From positions 1 to 29,391 of the forward strand of contig CADCUE010000217.1 in assembly GCA_902805805.1 (NCBI GenBank): a stretch of 29,391 nt of DNA, given 5' to 3'. A program made the translations under genes and the position numbers. This document shows, piece by piece, positions 1-9,364 of this stretch (its first letter is position 1; each line of letters starts with the position of its first letter). The notes under the pieces were generated by a model, which was not told where the DNA came from, made no database searches, and worked only from the letters and a program-made list of their open reading frames with translations. The stretch is from an uncultured Frankineae bacterium. Its GTDB lineage: Bacteria > Actinomycetota > Actinomycetes > Mycobacteriales > SCTD01.

Positions 1-438
1 CCGGGCGACCTGACGCAGTCGCTCGGCCGCGAGCCGTCCTCCGAGGAGATCGGCGAGCCGCTGTCGATGACCGCGGAGAAGGTCGAGGAGATCCTGCGCC
101 ACGGCCGCGACACCCTGTCGCTGCAGGCGCCGGTCGGCGACGACGAGGCCGTCCTCGGTGACTTCATCACCGACGTCGACTCGATCGACCCGCAGGCCGC
201 GGTCGAGACCCAGATGCTGCACGGCCAGCTGTCCGAGGTCCTCGACTCGCTGCCCGAGCGCTCGGCCATCGTCATGCGCATGCGCTTCGGCCTCGAGGAC
301 GGTCGCCCGCGCACGCTCGACGAGGTCGGCCGGCACCTCGGTCTCACCCGTGAGCGCATCCGCCAGATCGAGCGCGACACCCTGGCCGAGATCCGCGCCG
401 GCGGTCGCGCCGACGCGCTGCGGGAGTACGTCGCCTAG
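1..438 (+). CDS. RNA polymerase sigma-70 family factor, C-terminal part (5' end outside window)
   Basis: This is the C-terminal 145 residues of a primary-like (group 1 or 2) sigma factor, which directs RNA polymerase to promoters. The reading frame is open from base 1, so the N-terminal part with regions 1.2-2 lies upstream of the window. Visible residues run through the end of region 3 (LGREPSSEEIGEPLSMTAEK, then a SLQAPVGDDE segment) into region 4. Region 4 carries the typical LPERSAIVMRMRFGL helix and the -35-recognition helix-turn-helix RTLDEVGRHLGLTRERIRQI. The usual 'LRHP' motif near the C terminus of primary sigma factors is replaced by an AGGRADALREYVA tail. A HrdA/SigB-like second principal-type factor is therefore as likely as the housekeeping SigA. 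The gene ends at TAG and is followed by a strong GC-rich hairpin. Confidence 0.93.
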   Translation, partial: PGDLTQSLGREPSSEEIGEPLSMTAEKVEEILRHGRDTLSLQAPVGDDEAVLGDFITDVDSIDPQAAVETQMLHGQLSEVLDSLPERSAIVMRMRFGLEDGRPRTLDEVGRHLGLTRERIRQIERDTLAEIRAGGRADALREYVA

Positions 439-454
439 TCCTCCGCACGCGCCT

Positions 455-488
455 CGCGGCCGCTCTCCCTGTCGGGACGGCGGCCGCG
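455..488 (+). terminator. Probable terminator of the sigma factor gene
   Basis: Perfect 8-bp arms CGCGGCCG (455-462) and CGGCCGCG (481-488) enclose a loop with a second small stem (TCCC/GGGA). The hairpin lies 17 nt after the sigma factor stop. No U-tract follows, which is common in high-GC actinobacteria. Function is inferred from position and structure. Confidence 0.5.
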
Positions 489-519
489 TCGCGTTGCGGG
501 AGGGGTGCGCGGATGCTCC

Positions 520-589
520 ACCGTCCACCTCGCTGCCCGGACGGCCCGCTGCGCCGGCCGGCGGCGCTGCCTGCGCCGAGGTGGACGGT
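520..589. repeat. Long inverted repeat with nested hairpin
   Basis: Two perfect 13-nt arms, ACCGTCCACCTCG (520-532) and CGAGGTGGACGGT (577-589), flank 44 nt. The enclosed stretch holds a further GCGCCG/CGGCGC stem. The element lies between the sigma factor terminator and the proline-rich ORF. It could be a second terminator, a leader structure or the remnant of a repeat element; nothing in the sequence decides between these. Confidence 0.5.
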
Positions 590-662
590 CGGACGTCCGC
601 TTGACCCTCGGTCCACCCCTCGCCCGGGACTACCGGACCGCACCGCAGGGGAGGCTGCCCGC

Positions 663-842
663 ATGACCCTCGACGCCCGTCCCCTCGAGCCGACCCCCGC
701 TCCGCCGCCCGGCACAGCACCGCCGCTGGACCCGGACACGCCGGTGCCGGACGACCCGGGGCCCCTCGAGGAGCCCGACCTGCTGCCGCCCCCGCCGCTC
801 GAGCCCTCCCCTGACGTCGTGCCCGCGCCGGAGCCCGTGTAG
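663..842 (+). CDS. Small proline-rich hypothetical protein (59 aa)
   Basis: A 59-codon ORF starts at ATG 663. A good Shine-Dalgarno-like GGGGAGG lies about 8 nt before it, and the stop is 35 nt before the next gene. About a third of the residues are proline, interspersed with Asp, Glu and Leu (for example LEPTPAPPPG near the start and PEPV at the end). There is no signal peptide, membrane segment or recognisable domain, so it would be an acidic, disordered polypeptide. It could be co-transcribed with the downstream dienelactone-hydrolase-like gene. I do not recognise a family. Low-complexity proline runs also arise by chance in GC-rich DNA, so the ribosome binding site is the main support. 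Confidence 0.45.
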   Translation: MTLDARPLEPTPAPPPGTAPPLDPDTPVPDDPGPLEEPDLLPPPPLEPSPDVVPAPEPV

Positions 843-877
843 AGAGACAGGACCGTCCGCGACCCCGAGAGGCACCC

Positions 878-1576
878 ATGACCGAGAACGCGTCCCGCCA
901 GAACACCTCCTTCCCGAGCGGGAGCGGTCAGGCGCACGGCTACCTGGCCCTGCCCCCGTCCGGCAGCGGTCCGGGAGTCATCGTCATCCAGGAGTGGTGG
1001 GGGCTCACCGACCACATCGCCGACGTCACCGACCGGCTCGCCGCGGAGGGCTTCGTCGCCCTGGCACCGGACCTGTTCGGCGGGCGGACCACCCACGACG
1101 CCGACGAGGCCGGTCAGCTGATGAGCGAGCTGCCGGTCGACCAGGCGGCGCGCGACCTCGGCGGCGCGGTCGACTTCCTGCTCGGGCACGACGCGGTGAC
1201 GAGCGCGACCGTCGGCGCCGTCGGGTTCTGCATGGGCGGCGGCTTCGTGCTCCTGCTCGCCGTCCAGCAGGACGGCCGGGTCAGCGCCGCGGTGCCCTAC
1301 TACGGGGTCGGCCCGGCCGTGCCCCAGACCTACGAGGGCCTGACCGCCGCCGTCCAGGGCCACTACGGCGAGCGCGACGACTTCTACCCCGCGGCGGACG
1401 CCCGGGCGCAGGCCGAGCAGATCCGCACGGAGTCCGGCGCCGAGGTGGAGTTCCACTTCTACGACGCCGCGCACGCCTTCCACAACGACACCAACGCCCT
1501 CGGCACCTACAGCGCCGAGGACGCCCGCACGGCCTGGTCGCGGACGGTCGAGCTCCTGCGGGCGAAGGTCGTCTGA
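878..1576 (+). CDS. Dienelactone hydrolase family protein
   Basis: A 232-aa alpha/beta-hydrolase of the dienelactone hydrolase family, the usual length for these cytosolic enzymes. The expected cysteine nucleophile sits in GFCMGG (Cys118). The acid is in the GERDDF segment (Asp167 or Asp168) and the histidine in AHAFHND (His199). The conserved Glu of the QEWWG motif (Glu39) follows the first beta strand, as in carboxymethylenebutenolidase. Founding members open dienelactone rings in chloroaromatic breakdown. No catechol-pathway genes lie nearby, so the real substrate is unknown and a general esterase role is likely. The ATG start has an AGAGG ribosome binding site 6 nt upstream. The gene ends facing the DUF349 gene, with a shared hairpin between them. 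Confidence 0.9.
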   Translation: MTENASRQNTSFPSGSGQAHGYLALPPSGSGPGVIVIQEWWGLTDHIADVTDRLAAEGFVALAPDLFGGRTTHDADEAGQLMSELPVDQAARDLGGAVDFLLGHDAVTSATVGAVGFCMGGGFVLLLAVQQDGRVSAAVPYYGVGPAVPQTYEGLTAAVQGHYGERDDFYPAADARAQAEQIRTESGAEVEFHFYDAAHAFHNDTNALGTYSAEDARTAWSRTVELLRAKVV

Positions 1577-1616
1577 CCGGCGAGACCCAGGGTCACCTCA
1601 CCGTCCGCTCAGCACG

Positions 1617-1649
1617 AGCGGGGGCGAGCCGACCGGCTCCACCCCCGCT
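1617..1649. terminator. Bidirectional terminator between convergent genes
   Basis: An almost perfect hairpin: AGCGGGGG (1617-1624) and GAGCC (1626-1630), a GACC loop, then GGCTC (1635-1639) and CCCCCGCT (1642-1649). It lies midway between the stops of the convergent dienelactone-hydrolase-like and DUF349 genes, so it can serve both strands. Confidence 0.65.
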
Positions 1650-1668
1650 GCGCCGGTCGTACGAAGGG

Positions 1669-2937
1669 CTAGTCGGCGCGCACCCAGCCGCTGGTGCTCT
1701 TCTTCTTCGCGGCGGCCGGGGCCGGCGCCGCGGCGGTCGGCGCCGCGCCGGCCGAGCTGCCGCCGCCCGCCTGCGCCAGCCACTGCCGCTGCGTGGTCAG
1801 GGCGGCCTCGAGCTCAGCGGTCGGGCGGCCGGCGGCGCGGGCCTTCTCCAGCTTGGCCTCGAGCTCGACGACCTTCTCGCGCAGCTTGGCGGTGAACGGC
1901 GACTCGTCCGAGCGGGCGAACCGCGCCTCCCCCGCCGAGCGCACCTTGTCCTCGACCGCAGCCATGCGGTCCTCGAGCGACCGCATCACGTCGCGGGGCA
2001 CCTTGCCGGCCGCCTCCCAGCGCTCCTGCAGCGTCCGCAGCCGGGACTTGGCCTTGTCCACGCCCTGCGCGGGATCGATCGTCTCGGCCTCGGCGAGGAT
2101 CTCCTCCTTGATCTTCTGGTTGCCGCGGAGCTCCTCGTCCTGCACGGAGAAGTGGGCGTTGCGGGCGGTGAAGAAGGCGTCCTGAGCGGCCTTGAAGCGG
2201 TTCCAGAGCGCGTCCTCGACCTCGCGCGGCGCCCGGCCGGCGGTCTTCCAGTCGGTCATCAGCTGCTTGTACCGACCGGCCGTCGGCCCCCACTCGGTCG
2301 ACGTGGACAGCCCCTCCGCCTCGGCGATGAGCTTCTCCTTGCGCTCCTGCGACACGGTGCGCTGCTGCTCGAGCGCCGCGAAGTGCGTGGTGCGCCGCTC
2401 GGTGAAGCGCTTGCGGGCCGCGGCGATCCGCTGCCACAGCTCGTCCTCGGTCTTGCGGTCCAGGTGCGGCAGGCGCTTCCAGTCGTCGCCGATCGTGCGC
2501 AGGCGCTCGCCGCTGGTCTTCCACTCGGACGTGCCCGCGAGGCGCTCGGCCTCCTCGACGAGCCCGGTCTTGACCTCGGCCGCCCGGGCGCGCGCCTCGG
2601 CCTTGGCCGCCTTGCCGGCCTCGACGGCGTCGGCCGTCTTCTCCAGCAGGGCGTCGACGCGTCGCTCGAGGGCGGCGAGGTCACCGACGGCCGCAGCGGT
2701 CGGGATGGTCGTCTTGAGGCGCGAGGCGCTCTGCGCCACCTGCTGCGGGTCGCCGGCCCCCGACCGCAGCCGCTGCTCGAGCAGCGCCACCTCGGTCGAG
2801 ATCACCTCGTACCTGCGGGCGAAGTGGGCCAGCCCCTCCTCCGGCGTGCCCGCCTGCCAGGAACCCACGGCGCGCTCGCCGTCCGCCGTCTTCACGTAGA
2901 CGGTGCCGTCGTCGTCGATCCTGCCGAACTCGCTCAT
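1669..2937 (-). CDS. DUF349 domain-containing protein
   Basis: A 422-aa, highly charged, largely helical cytosolic protein with three DUF349 repeats, at roughly residues 127-190, 199-270 and 276-342. Each carries the family signature of a Trp in the first helix, a 'GR.PR' turn, then an ELW/ALW segment and a final HF/RF. The N terminus (SEFGRIDDDG, VYVKTADGER) matches the usual start of actinobacterial members. The C terminus, after a coiled-coil stretch at about 350-385, is an Ala/Pro tail with a KKK cluster. The biochemical role of DUF349 proteins is not established. I chose ATG 2937 because a GAGGG motif lies 8 nt upstream; a GTG at 2946 would add three residues but leaves that motif too close. 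Confidence 0.9.
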   Translation of the reverse strand: MSEFGRIDDDGTVYVKTADGERAVGSWQAGTPEEGLAHFARRYEVISTEVALLEQRLRSGAGDPQQVAQSASRLKTTIPTAAAVGDLAALERRVDALLEKTADAVEAGKAAKAEARARAAEVKTGLVEEAERLAGTSEWKTSGERLRTIGDDWKRLPHLDRKTEDELWQRIAAARKRFTERRTTHFAALEQQRTVSQERKEKLIAEAEGLSTSTEWGPTAGRYKQLMTDWKTAGRAPREVEDALWNRFKAAQDAFFTARNAHFSVQDEELRGNQKIKEEILAEAETIDPAQGVDKAKSRLRTLQERWEAAGKVPRDVMRSLEDRMAAVEDKVRSAGEARFARSDESPFTAKLREKVVELEAKLEKARAAGRPTAELEAALTTQRQWLAQAGGGSSAGAAPTAAAPAPAAAKKKSTSGWVRAD

Positions 2938-3052
2938 CCTGCTCACCCTCGTGTCGCGGAGCGCCCGTACGGCGCGCCTCTGCAGCCTGTCCAGACCGCG
3001 TGCGCCTCCAGTCTCGCCGATCGGCGCCCGGGCGGGGTCGCGTCCCCCGGGA

Positions 3053-3058
3053 CAGACT
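3053..3058 (+). promoter_or_regulatory. -10-like hexamer for leaderless start of the 3065 gene
   Basis: CAGACT lies exactly 6 nt before the GTG start at 3065, and no ribosome binding site is present. This is the arrangement expected of a leaderless transcript. No clear -35 box is visible. Confidence 0.4.
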
Positions 3059-3064
3059 GGACGG

Positions 3065-3340
3065 GTGAGCGACGTCGAGCCCCGGTCCGACCGCTTCGAG
3101 ACCGTCCTGGTGCTCGTGCTCTACGTCGTCCCGCTGACCGGAGCGGTGCTGTTCCTGGCGGCCGTCGGGCTGCCGGGCCTCGCGCTGGCCCTGCTCTGCG
3201 TCGAGGCGGGCGTGTCCGCGGCCGTCGTCCTCGCCAAGCGGCCCGAGGGGGCTCCCGTCGGCACCCTCGTGCGCGCGCTGGCCGCGGTCGCGGTGGCCGC
3301 CGGGGTCGCAGCGGCTGCCCTGCTGTCCGGCCGGGCCTAG
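3065..3340 (+). CDS. Small integral membrane protein (91 aa), unknown function
   Basis: A 91-residue protein starting at GTG 3065. After a short charged N terminus (SDVEPRSDRFE) come three hydrophobic stretches, at about residues 13-35, 37-57 and 68-88. They are separated by a short basic loop (AKRPEGAPVG), giving a likely three-helix membrane protein. I do not recognise a family; small proteins of this type are common in actinobacteria. It is transcribed divergently from the DUF349 gene and lies 52 nt before the MBL-fold gene, so the two may be co-transcribed. The start is chosen because a CAGACT hexamer sits 6 nt upstream. Earlier in-frame starts would add a Ser/Arg/Pro-rich segment overlapping the DUF349 gene. 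Confidence 0.7.
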   Translation: MSDVEPRSDRFETVLVLVLYVVPLTGAVLFLAAVGLPGLALALLCVEAGVSAAVVLAKRPEGAPVGTLVRALAAVAVAAGVAAAALLSGRA

Positions 3341-3392
3341 GCGGCACGCGGCCGTCGCGTCTAGCCGGGACCCGTACGGGTAGCGCGCACAG

Positions 3393-4199
3393 GTGACCGG
3401 CACCCTCACCTTCATCGGGACGGCGACCACCCTCATCGAGTACGGCGGCTTCACGCTGCTGACCGATCCCAACTTCCTGCACAAGGGCCAGCGGGCCTAT
3501 CTCGGCAAGGGCCTGTTCTCGGCGCGGCGGACCGACCCGGCGATGGAGATCGAGGACCTGCCGCCCCTGGACGCCGTCGTGCTCTCGCACCTGCACGAGG
3601 ACCACTTCGACCGGGTCGCCCGCGACCGGCTGCCCAAGGGCACCCCGGTCATCACGACGGCCGCGGGCGCCCGCACCCTGCGCAGCTGGGGCTTCTCGGC
3701 GGCGGTGTCCCTCCAGACCTGGCAGAGCACGGAGCTGCGGTCGGCCGCCGGGGACGTCCTGCGCATCCACGCCGCGCCCGGCCGCCACGCGCGCGGGCCG
3801 CTGCAGGCGCTGCTGCCGCCGGTGAACGGCCACGTCCTCGAGTTCGCACCCGCCGGGGACGCGCCCCTGTCGGTCTACATCACCGGCGACACGATGGTGG
3901 TCGACGACCTGCGCGAGGTGCCGGTCCGGCACCCGGACCTCGACCTGGGCCTGTGGCACCTGGGCGGCACCCGCATCCCCGGCGTGCTGGGGCTCGGCGT
4001 CCTGGTCACCATGGACGGCAGGCAGGGCGCGGACCTGCTCGAGATCGTGCGACCGCGCACCACCGTCCCCATCCACTACGACGACTACGGCGTGTTCACC
4101 AGTCCGCTGTCGGACTTCCTCGCCGAGGTGGAGCGCCGCGGACTGACGGGCGTACGACCGCTCGCCCGCGGCGGGACGCTCTCCCTGCCGCCCTCGTAG
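3393..4199 (+). CDS. MBL-fold metallo-hydrolase
   Basis: A 268-aa cytosolic protein of the metallo-beta-lactamase superfamily, UlaG/YcfU-like branch (Lactamase_B_2). The metal-binding signature is HLHEDH (His66, His68, Asp70, His71). Further candidate ligands are His132 in APGRH, Asp166 in YITGDT and His228 in PIHYDDYG. The N terminus LTFIGTATTLIEYGGFTLLT and the following TDPNF are typical of enzymes that hydrolyse or rearrange small phospho- or lactone substrates, but the substrate cannot be read from sequence. The GTG start is the first plausible one after the upstream gene. A short GC hairpin follows the stop. The next gene, a helicase, is functionally unrelated. Confidence 0.9.
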   Translation: MTGTLTFIGTATTLIEYGGFTLLTDPNFLHKGQRAYLGKGLFSARRTDPAMEIEDLPPLDAVVLSHLHEDHFDRVARDRLPKGTPVITTAAGARTLRSWGFSAAVSLQTWQSTELRSAAGDVLRIHAAPGRHARGPLQALLPPVNGHVLEFAPAGDAPLSVYITGDTMVVDDLREVPVRHPDLDLGLWHLGGTRIPGVLGLGVLVTMDGRQGADLLEIVRPRTTVPIHYDDYGVFTSPLSDFLAEVERRGLTGVRPLARGGTLSLPPS

Positions 4200-4204
4200 C
4201 GCAC

Positions 4205-4220
4205 GGCGGCCCCGGCCGCC
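4205..4220 (+). terminator. Possible terminator hairpin after the MBL-fold gene
   Basis: Perfect 7-bp arms GGCGGCC and GGCCGCC around a 2-nt centre, starting 6 nt after the stop at 4199. It is short and without a U-tract, so the assignment rests on position. Confidence 0.35.
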
Positions 4221-4312
4221 CACCCCCGCCCCGGTCGCGCTGAGGTGGTCAGGCGCGGTCCGCCCGTCCACAGCGCCGGGCCGCCGCTCCGCCGTCCGTC
4301 GGACTCCTCTGG

Positions 4313-4318
4313 CAGGGT
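4313..4318 (+). promoter_or_regulatory. -10-like hexamer for leaderless start of recQ
   Basis: CAGGGT lies 7 nt before the GTG start at 4326, with no Shine-Dalgarno sequence between them. Confidence 0.4.
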
Positions 4319-4325
4319 CGTCGGG

Positions 4326-6413
<2,088 letters not shown>

Positions 6414-6465
6414 GGGCCTGGGGTGAGGCGGCCGTCGTCGTGATGAGCGGGGACCGCCGCGCCCG

Positions 6466-6471
6466 TACGCT
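6466..6471 (+). promoter_or_regulatory. -10 hexamer for leaderless start of the SDR gene
   Basis: TACGCT matches the actinobacterial TANNNT -10 element. It ends 7 nt before the ATG at 6479, and there is no ribosome binding site. Confidence 0.5.
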
Positions 6472-6478
6472 CGAGTCC

Positions 6479-7396
6479 ATGACCTGGGACGCACGGCAGC
6501 TCGCGCAGCAGACGGGGCGGACGGTCGTGATCACCGGCGCCAACAGCGGCATCGGCCTGGAAGCGGCCCGCGACCTCGTCGCGCGGGGAGCGCACGTCGT
6601 CCTGGCCGTGCGGGACGTCGAGAGGGGCGAGCGCGCCCGCGCGACGCTGTCCGACGGCGAGTCCAGCGTCGTCGAGCTCGACCTCGCCGACCTCGACTCG
6701 GTCGCCGCCTGCGCCAAGACGTTGCTCGACCGCTTCCCGAACGTGTCCGCCCTGGTCTGCAACGCGGGCGTCATGGGCGGTCCCCACCTGCTCACACCGC
6801 AGGGCTTCGAGCGCCAGATGGCGACCAACCACCTCGGGCACGCGGCTCTGGTGAGTGAGCTGTGGCCGGTGCTGCACGCCAGCGCCGCCCGGGTCGTCTT
6901 CGTGTCGAGCCTGGCTGCGCGCACGGGCGCGCTGTCGGCCGGCACGACGCGCGAGCAGCTCGTCGATCCTTCCCCCTACCGGTCGCAGCAGGTCTACAGC
7001 AACACCAAGCAGGCCAACCTGCTGTTCGCCCGTGAGCTGCACCGCCGCGCCGGTCTGGCGGGCTCGCCGGTCAGCGCGGTCGCCGTCCACCCGGGGGTGA
7101 GCTCGACCAACCTGTTCCCGCGGCTGCTGCGCGAGCGCGGCGGATCACCCCTCGTGCCGGTCGCCACCCTGCTGAGCAAGGTGGTGATGCAGTCCGCCGC
7201 CGCCGGAGCGCTGCCGATCCTGCGCGGGCTCGCGCACACCACCCCCAGCGGGGCCTTCGTCGGCCCGGCCCACCTCGGCCAGGTGCGCGGACGTCCGGAG
7301 CTGCTGGACGTCTACCCCTCGGCTCGGGAGCCCGCGACCGCTGCCCGGCTGTGGGAGCTCACCGAGCAGGTGCTCGACAGCCCGCTCCCGGTCTAG
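6479..7396 (+). CDS. Short-chain dehydrogenase/reductase family protein
   Basis: A 305-aa NAD(P)-dependent oxidoreductase with a Rossmann fold, of the 'retinol dehydrogenase/protochlorophyllide reductase-like' SDR type. The cofactor motif is TGANSGIG (19-26). It also has NAG (95-97), the catalytic Ser at 143/144 in VFVSSLA, and the active-site YSNTK (Tyr173, Lys177). The preceding [17 protein letters not shown] pattern and the [10 protein letters not shown] segment after the active site are characteristic of this branch. The substrate is unknown. The ATG at 6479 is chosen because homologous proteins begin with a short segment before TGR.VV.TGA and because TACGCT sits 7 nt upstream. A GTG/ATG pair near 6440 is an alternative. 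The stop is 5 nt before the DUF456 gene, which suggests co-transcription. Confidence 0.9.
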   Translation: MTWDARQLAQQTGRTVVITGANSGIGLEAARDLVARGAHVVLAVRDVERGERARATLSDGESSVVELDLADLDSVAACAKTLLDRFPNVSALVCNAGVMGGPHLLTPQGFERQMATNHLGHAALVSELWPVLHASAARVVFVSSLAARTGALSAGTTREQLVDPSPYRSQQVYSNTKQANLLFARELHRRAGLAGSPVSAVAVHPGVSSTNLFPRLLRERGGSPLVPVATLLSKVVMQSAAAGALPILRGLAHTTPSGAFVGPAHLGQVRGRPELLDVYPSAREPATAARLWELTEQVLDSPLPV

Positions 7397-7401
7397 CCGC
7401 C

Positions 7402-7877
7402 GTGGTCGACAGCGTCCTCATCGGCCTGGTGATGCTGGTCGGCCTGATCGGCGTGGTGGTCCCTGTCCTGCCCGGGACCGCGCTCGTCCTCGCCGCCGGG
7501 GTCGCCTGGGCGGCGCTGGTGGTCCAGACCGGCGTCGCCCGGTGGGTCGTCGTCGCGGTCATGGCGGGGTTGTTCGTCGCCGGACTCGTCCTCAAGTACG
7601 CCCTGCCCGGCCGTCGGCTGGCCGGCGAGCTGCCGCGGTCGACCCTGCTGCTGGCCGGCGCGGGCGCCGTCGTCGGCTTCGCCGTGCTGCCGCCGCTCGG
7701 ACTGCTCCTGGGTGGCGTCGCCGGCACCTACCTGGCCGAGTCCCGGCGCCTCGGGGCGGGACCGGAGGCGCGTCGCTCGACCGTCCGGGTCCTCAGGGCC
7801 GTGGGGATCGGTGTGCTCGCCGAGCTCACCGCAGGGGTCGCCATGGTCGCCACCTGGCTCGTCGGGCTCGCCGTCAC

Positions 7878-7881
<4 letters not shown>
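7402..7881 (+). CDS. DUF456 domain-containing membrane protein
   Basis: A 159-aa integral membrane protein covering the full DUF456 domain. The diagnostic stretch [20 protein letters not shown] is near the N terminus. A short linker [17 protein letters not shown] follows, then a second pair of hydrophobic helices ([19 protein letters not shown] and [20 protein letters not shown]). About four membrane segments are expected, including a glycine-rich [10 protein letters not shown] loop. Function is unknown for the family. The GTG start lies 5 nt after the dehydrogenase stop, and the gene overlaps the next one by 4 nt (GTGA). The three genes are therefore probably translated from one mRNA. Confidence 0.85.
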
Positions 7882-8252
<371 letters not shown>

Positions 8253-8284
8253 CCGTCCCGCTGCGGCCCGCCTTGAGGTGGGCC

Positions 8285-8521
8285 GCTGCTCGGACACGCC
8301 GGCGTGTCGAGCAGCCCGGCACCGCAGGCCCGGCGGCCCCGCCACGGACCCCCGCTCGGGGCGGGCTGCTGCTCGGACATGCCGGCGCATCGAGCAGCCC
8401 ATCACCGCAGGCCGCCCGGCGCCCGGCAGCCCCACCACGAACGCCCCGGGGCGGGCCGGCGCCGCCACGGACCCCCGCCCGGGGCGGGCTGCTGCTCCGA
8501 CACGCCGGCGCGTCGAGCAGC
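8285..8521. repeat. Cluster of three hairpin repeats in the 8253-8598 gap
   Basis: Three related 31-nt inverted repeats lie at 8285-8315, 8368-8398 and 8491-8521. Each begins GCTGCTC and ends GAGCAGC around a CGCCGGCG-like centre. Copy 1 has complementary arms with a single bulged G. Copies 2 and 3 sit inside near-identical direct repeats of 76 nt (8341-8416 and 8464-8539). The cluster lies downstream of the DUF2256 gene and upstream of the DsbA gene, both on the plus strand, so it could terminate or process that transcript. No gene is visible in the gap. Confidence 0.75.
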
Positions 8522-8598
8522 CCGCCACCGCACGCCGCCCGCACCCCCCCCCGCGACCGCCCGGAATGAGGCGACTCGCGCCCGTCGTTGGCCCAGGC

Positions 8599-9300
8599 AT
8601 GAAGGTCGAGATCTGGTCCGACGTCGTGTGCCCCTGGTGCTACATCGGCAAGCGCCGGTTCGAGCAGGCGCTGGCCGGCTTCGCGCACCGCGACGAGGTG
8701 GAGGTCGTCTGGCGGGCGTTCGAGCTGGACAGCGCAGCGCCGGCCGAGCGCACCGGCGGCTACGCCCAGAACCTCGCCGCGAAGTACGGCGTCCCGCTCG
8801 AGCAGGCGCAGCAGATGATCGCCACCATGACTGCAGCGGCCGCGCAGGACGGGCTCGACTTCCACTTCGAGACGGCGCGCCCCGGCAACACGTTCGACGC
8901 CCACCGCCTGCTGCACCTCGCCGCCGAGCGCGGCGTCCAGGACGCGGTCAAGGAGCGGCTCCTGCGCGCCACCTTCACCGAGGGCGAGCCGATCGGCGAC
9001 CACGACGCGCTGGTGCGCCTGGCAGCCGAGGCCGGCCTCGACGCCGACGAGGCCCGCGCCGTGCTGGCCTGCGACCGGTACGCCGCCGAGGTCCGGGGCG
9101 ACGAGGCGCAGGCCCGCGCGTACGGCATCGGCGGCGTCCCGTTCTTCGTCGTCGACGGCCGGTACGGCGTCTCCGGCGCGCAGCCCGCCGAGGCGCTCGC
9201 GCAGGTGCTCGCCCAGGCGTGGGCCGAGCGCTCGCCCCTGCAGATGGTCGCCGCCGGCGGTTCCGCCCCCGGCTGCGACGGCGACACCTGCGCCGTCTGA
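8599..9300 (+). CDS. DsbA family oxidoreductase, FrnE-like
   Basis: A 233-aa thioredoxin-fold protein of the FrnE/2-hydroxychromene-2-carboxylate-isomerase-like branch. Near the N terminus is the redox motif CPWC (Cys11, Cys14) within SDVVCPWCYIGKRRFE. The helical insertion follows (residues about 55-165), then the cis-proline loop GIGGVPFFVVDGRYGVSGAQ. There is no signal peptide, so it should act in the cytoplasm as a disulfide oxidoreductase or isomerase. A second cysteine pair at the extreme C terminus (Cys226, Cys231, CDGDTCAV) resembles the extra pair of FrnE from Deinococcus, but whether it is functional is open. ATG 8599 fits the family's usual MKVEIWSD start; an in-frame ATG at 8566 would add 11 residues. 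No obvious ribosome binding site is seen. Confidence 0.9.
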   Translation: MKVEIWSDVVCPWCYIGKRRFEQALAGFAHRDEVEVVWRAFELDSAAPAERTGGYAQNLAAKYGVPLEQAQQMIATMTAAAAQDGLDFHFETARPGNTFDAHRLLHLAAERGVQDAVKERLLRATFTEGEPIGDHDALVRLAAEAGLDADEARAVLACDRYAAEVRGDEAQARAYGIGGVPFFVVDGRYGVSGAQPAEALAQVLAQAWAERSPLQMVAAGGSAPGCDGDTCAV

Positions 9301-9352
9301 CCGACAGCACGACAGGCACCGCTGCCGGCGGCATCGGGACCGCCGGAGCGGG

Positions 9353-9358
9353 CAGGCT
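9353..9358 (+). promoter_or_regulatory. -10-like hexamer for leaderless start of the ABC1 gene
   Basis: CAGGCT lies 6 nt before the ATG at 9365. The same hexamer stands before the TrmH-type gene, and no ribosome binding site is present. Confidence 0.42.
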
Positions 9359-9364
9359 CGTCGG

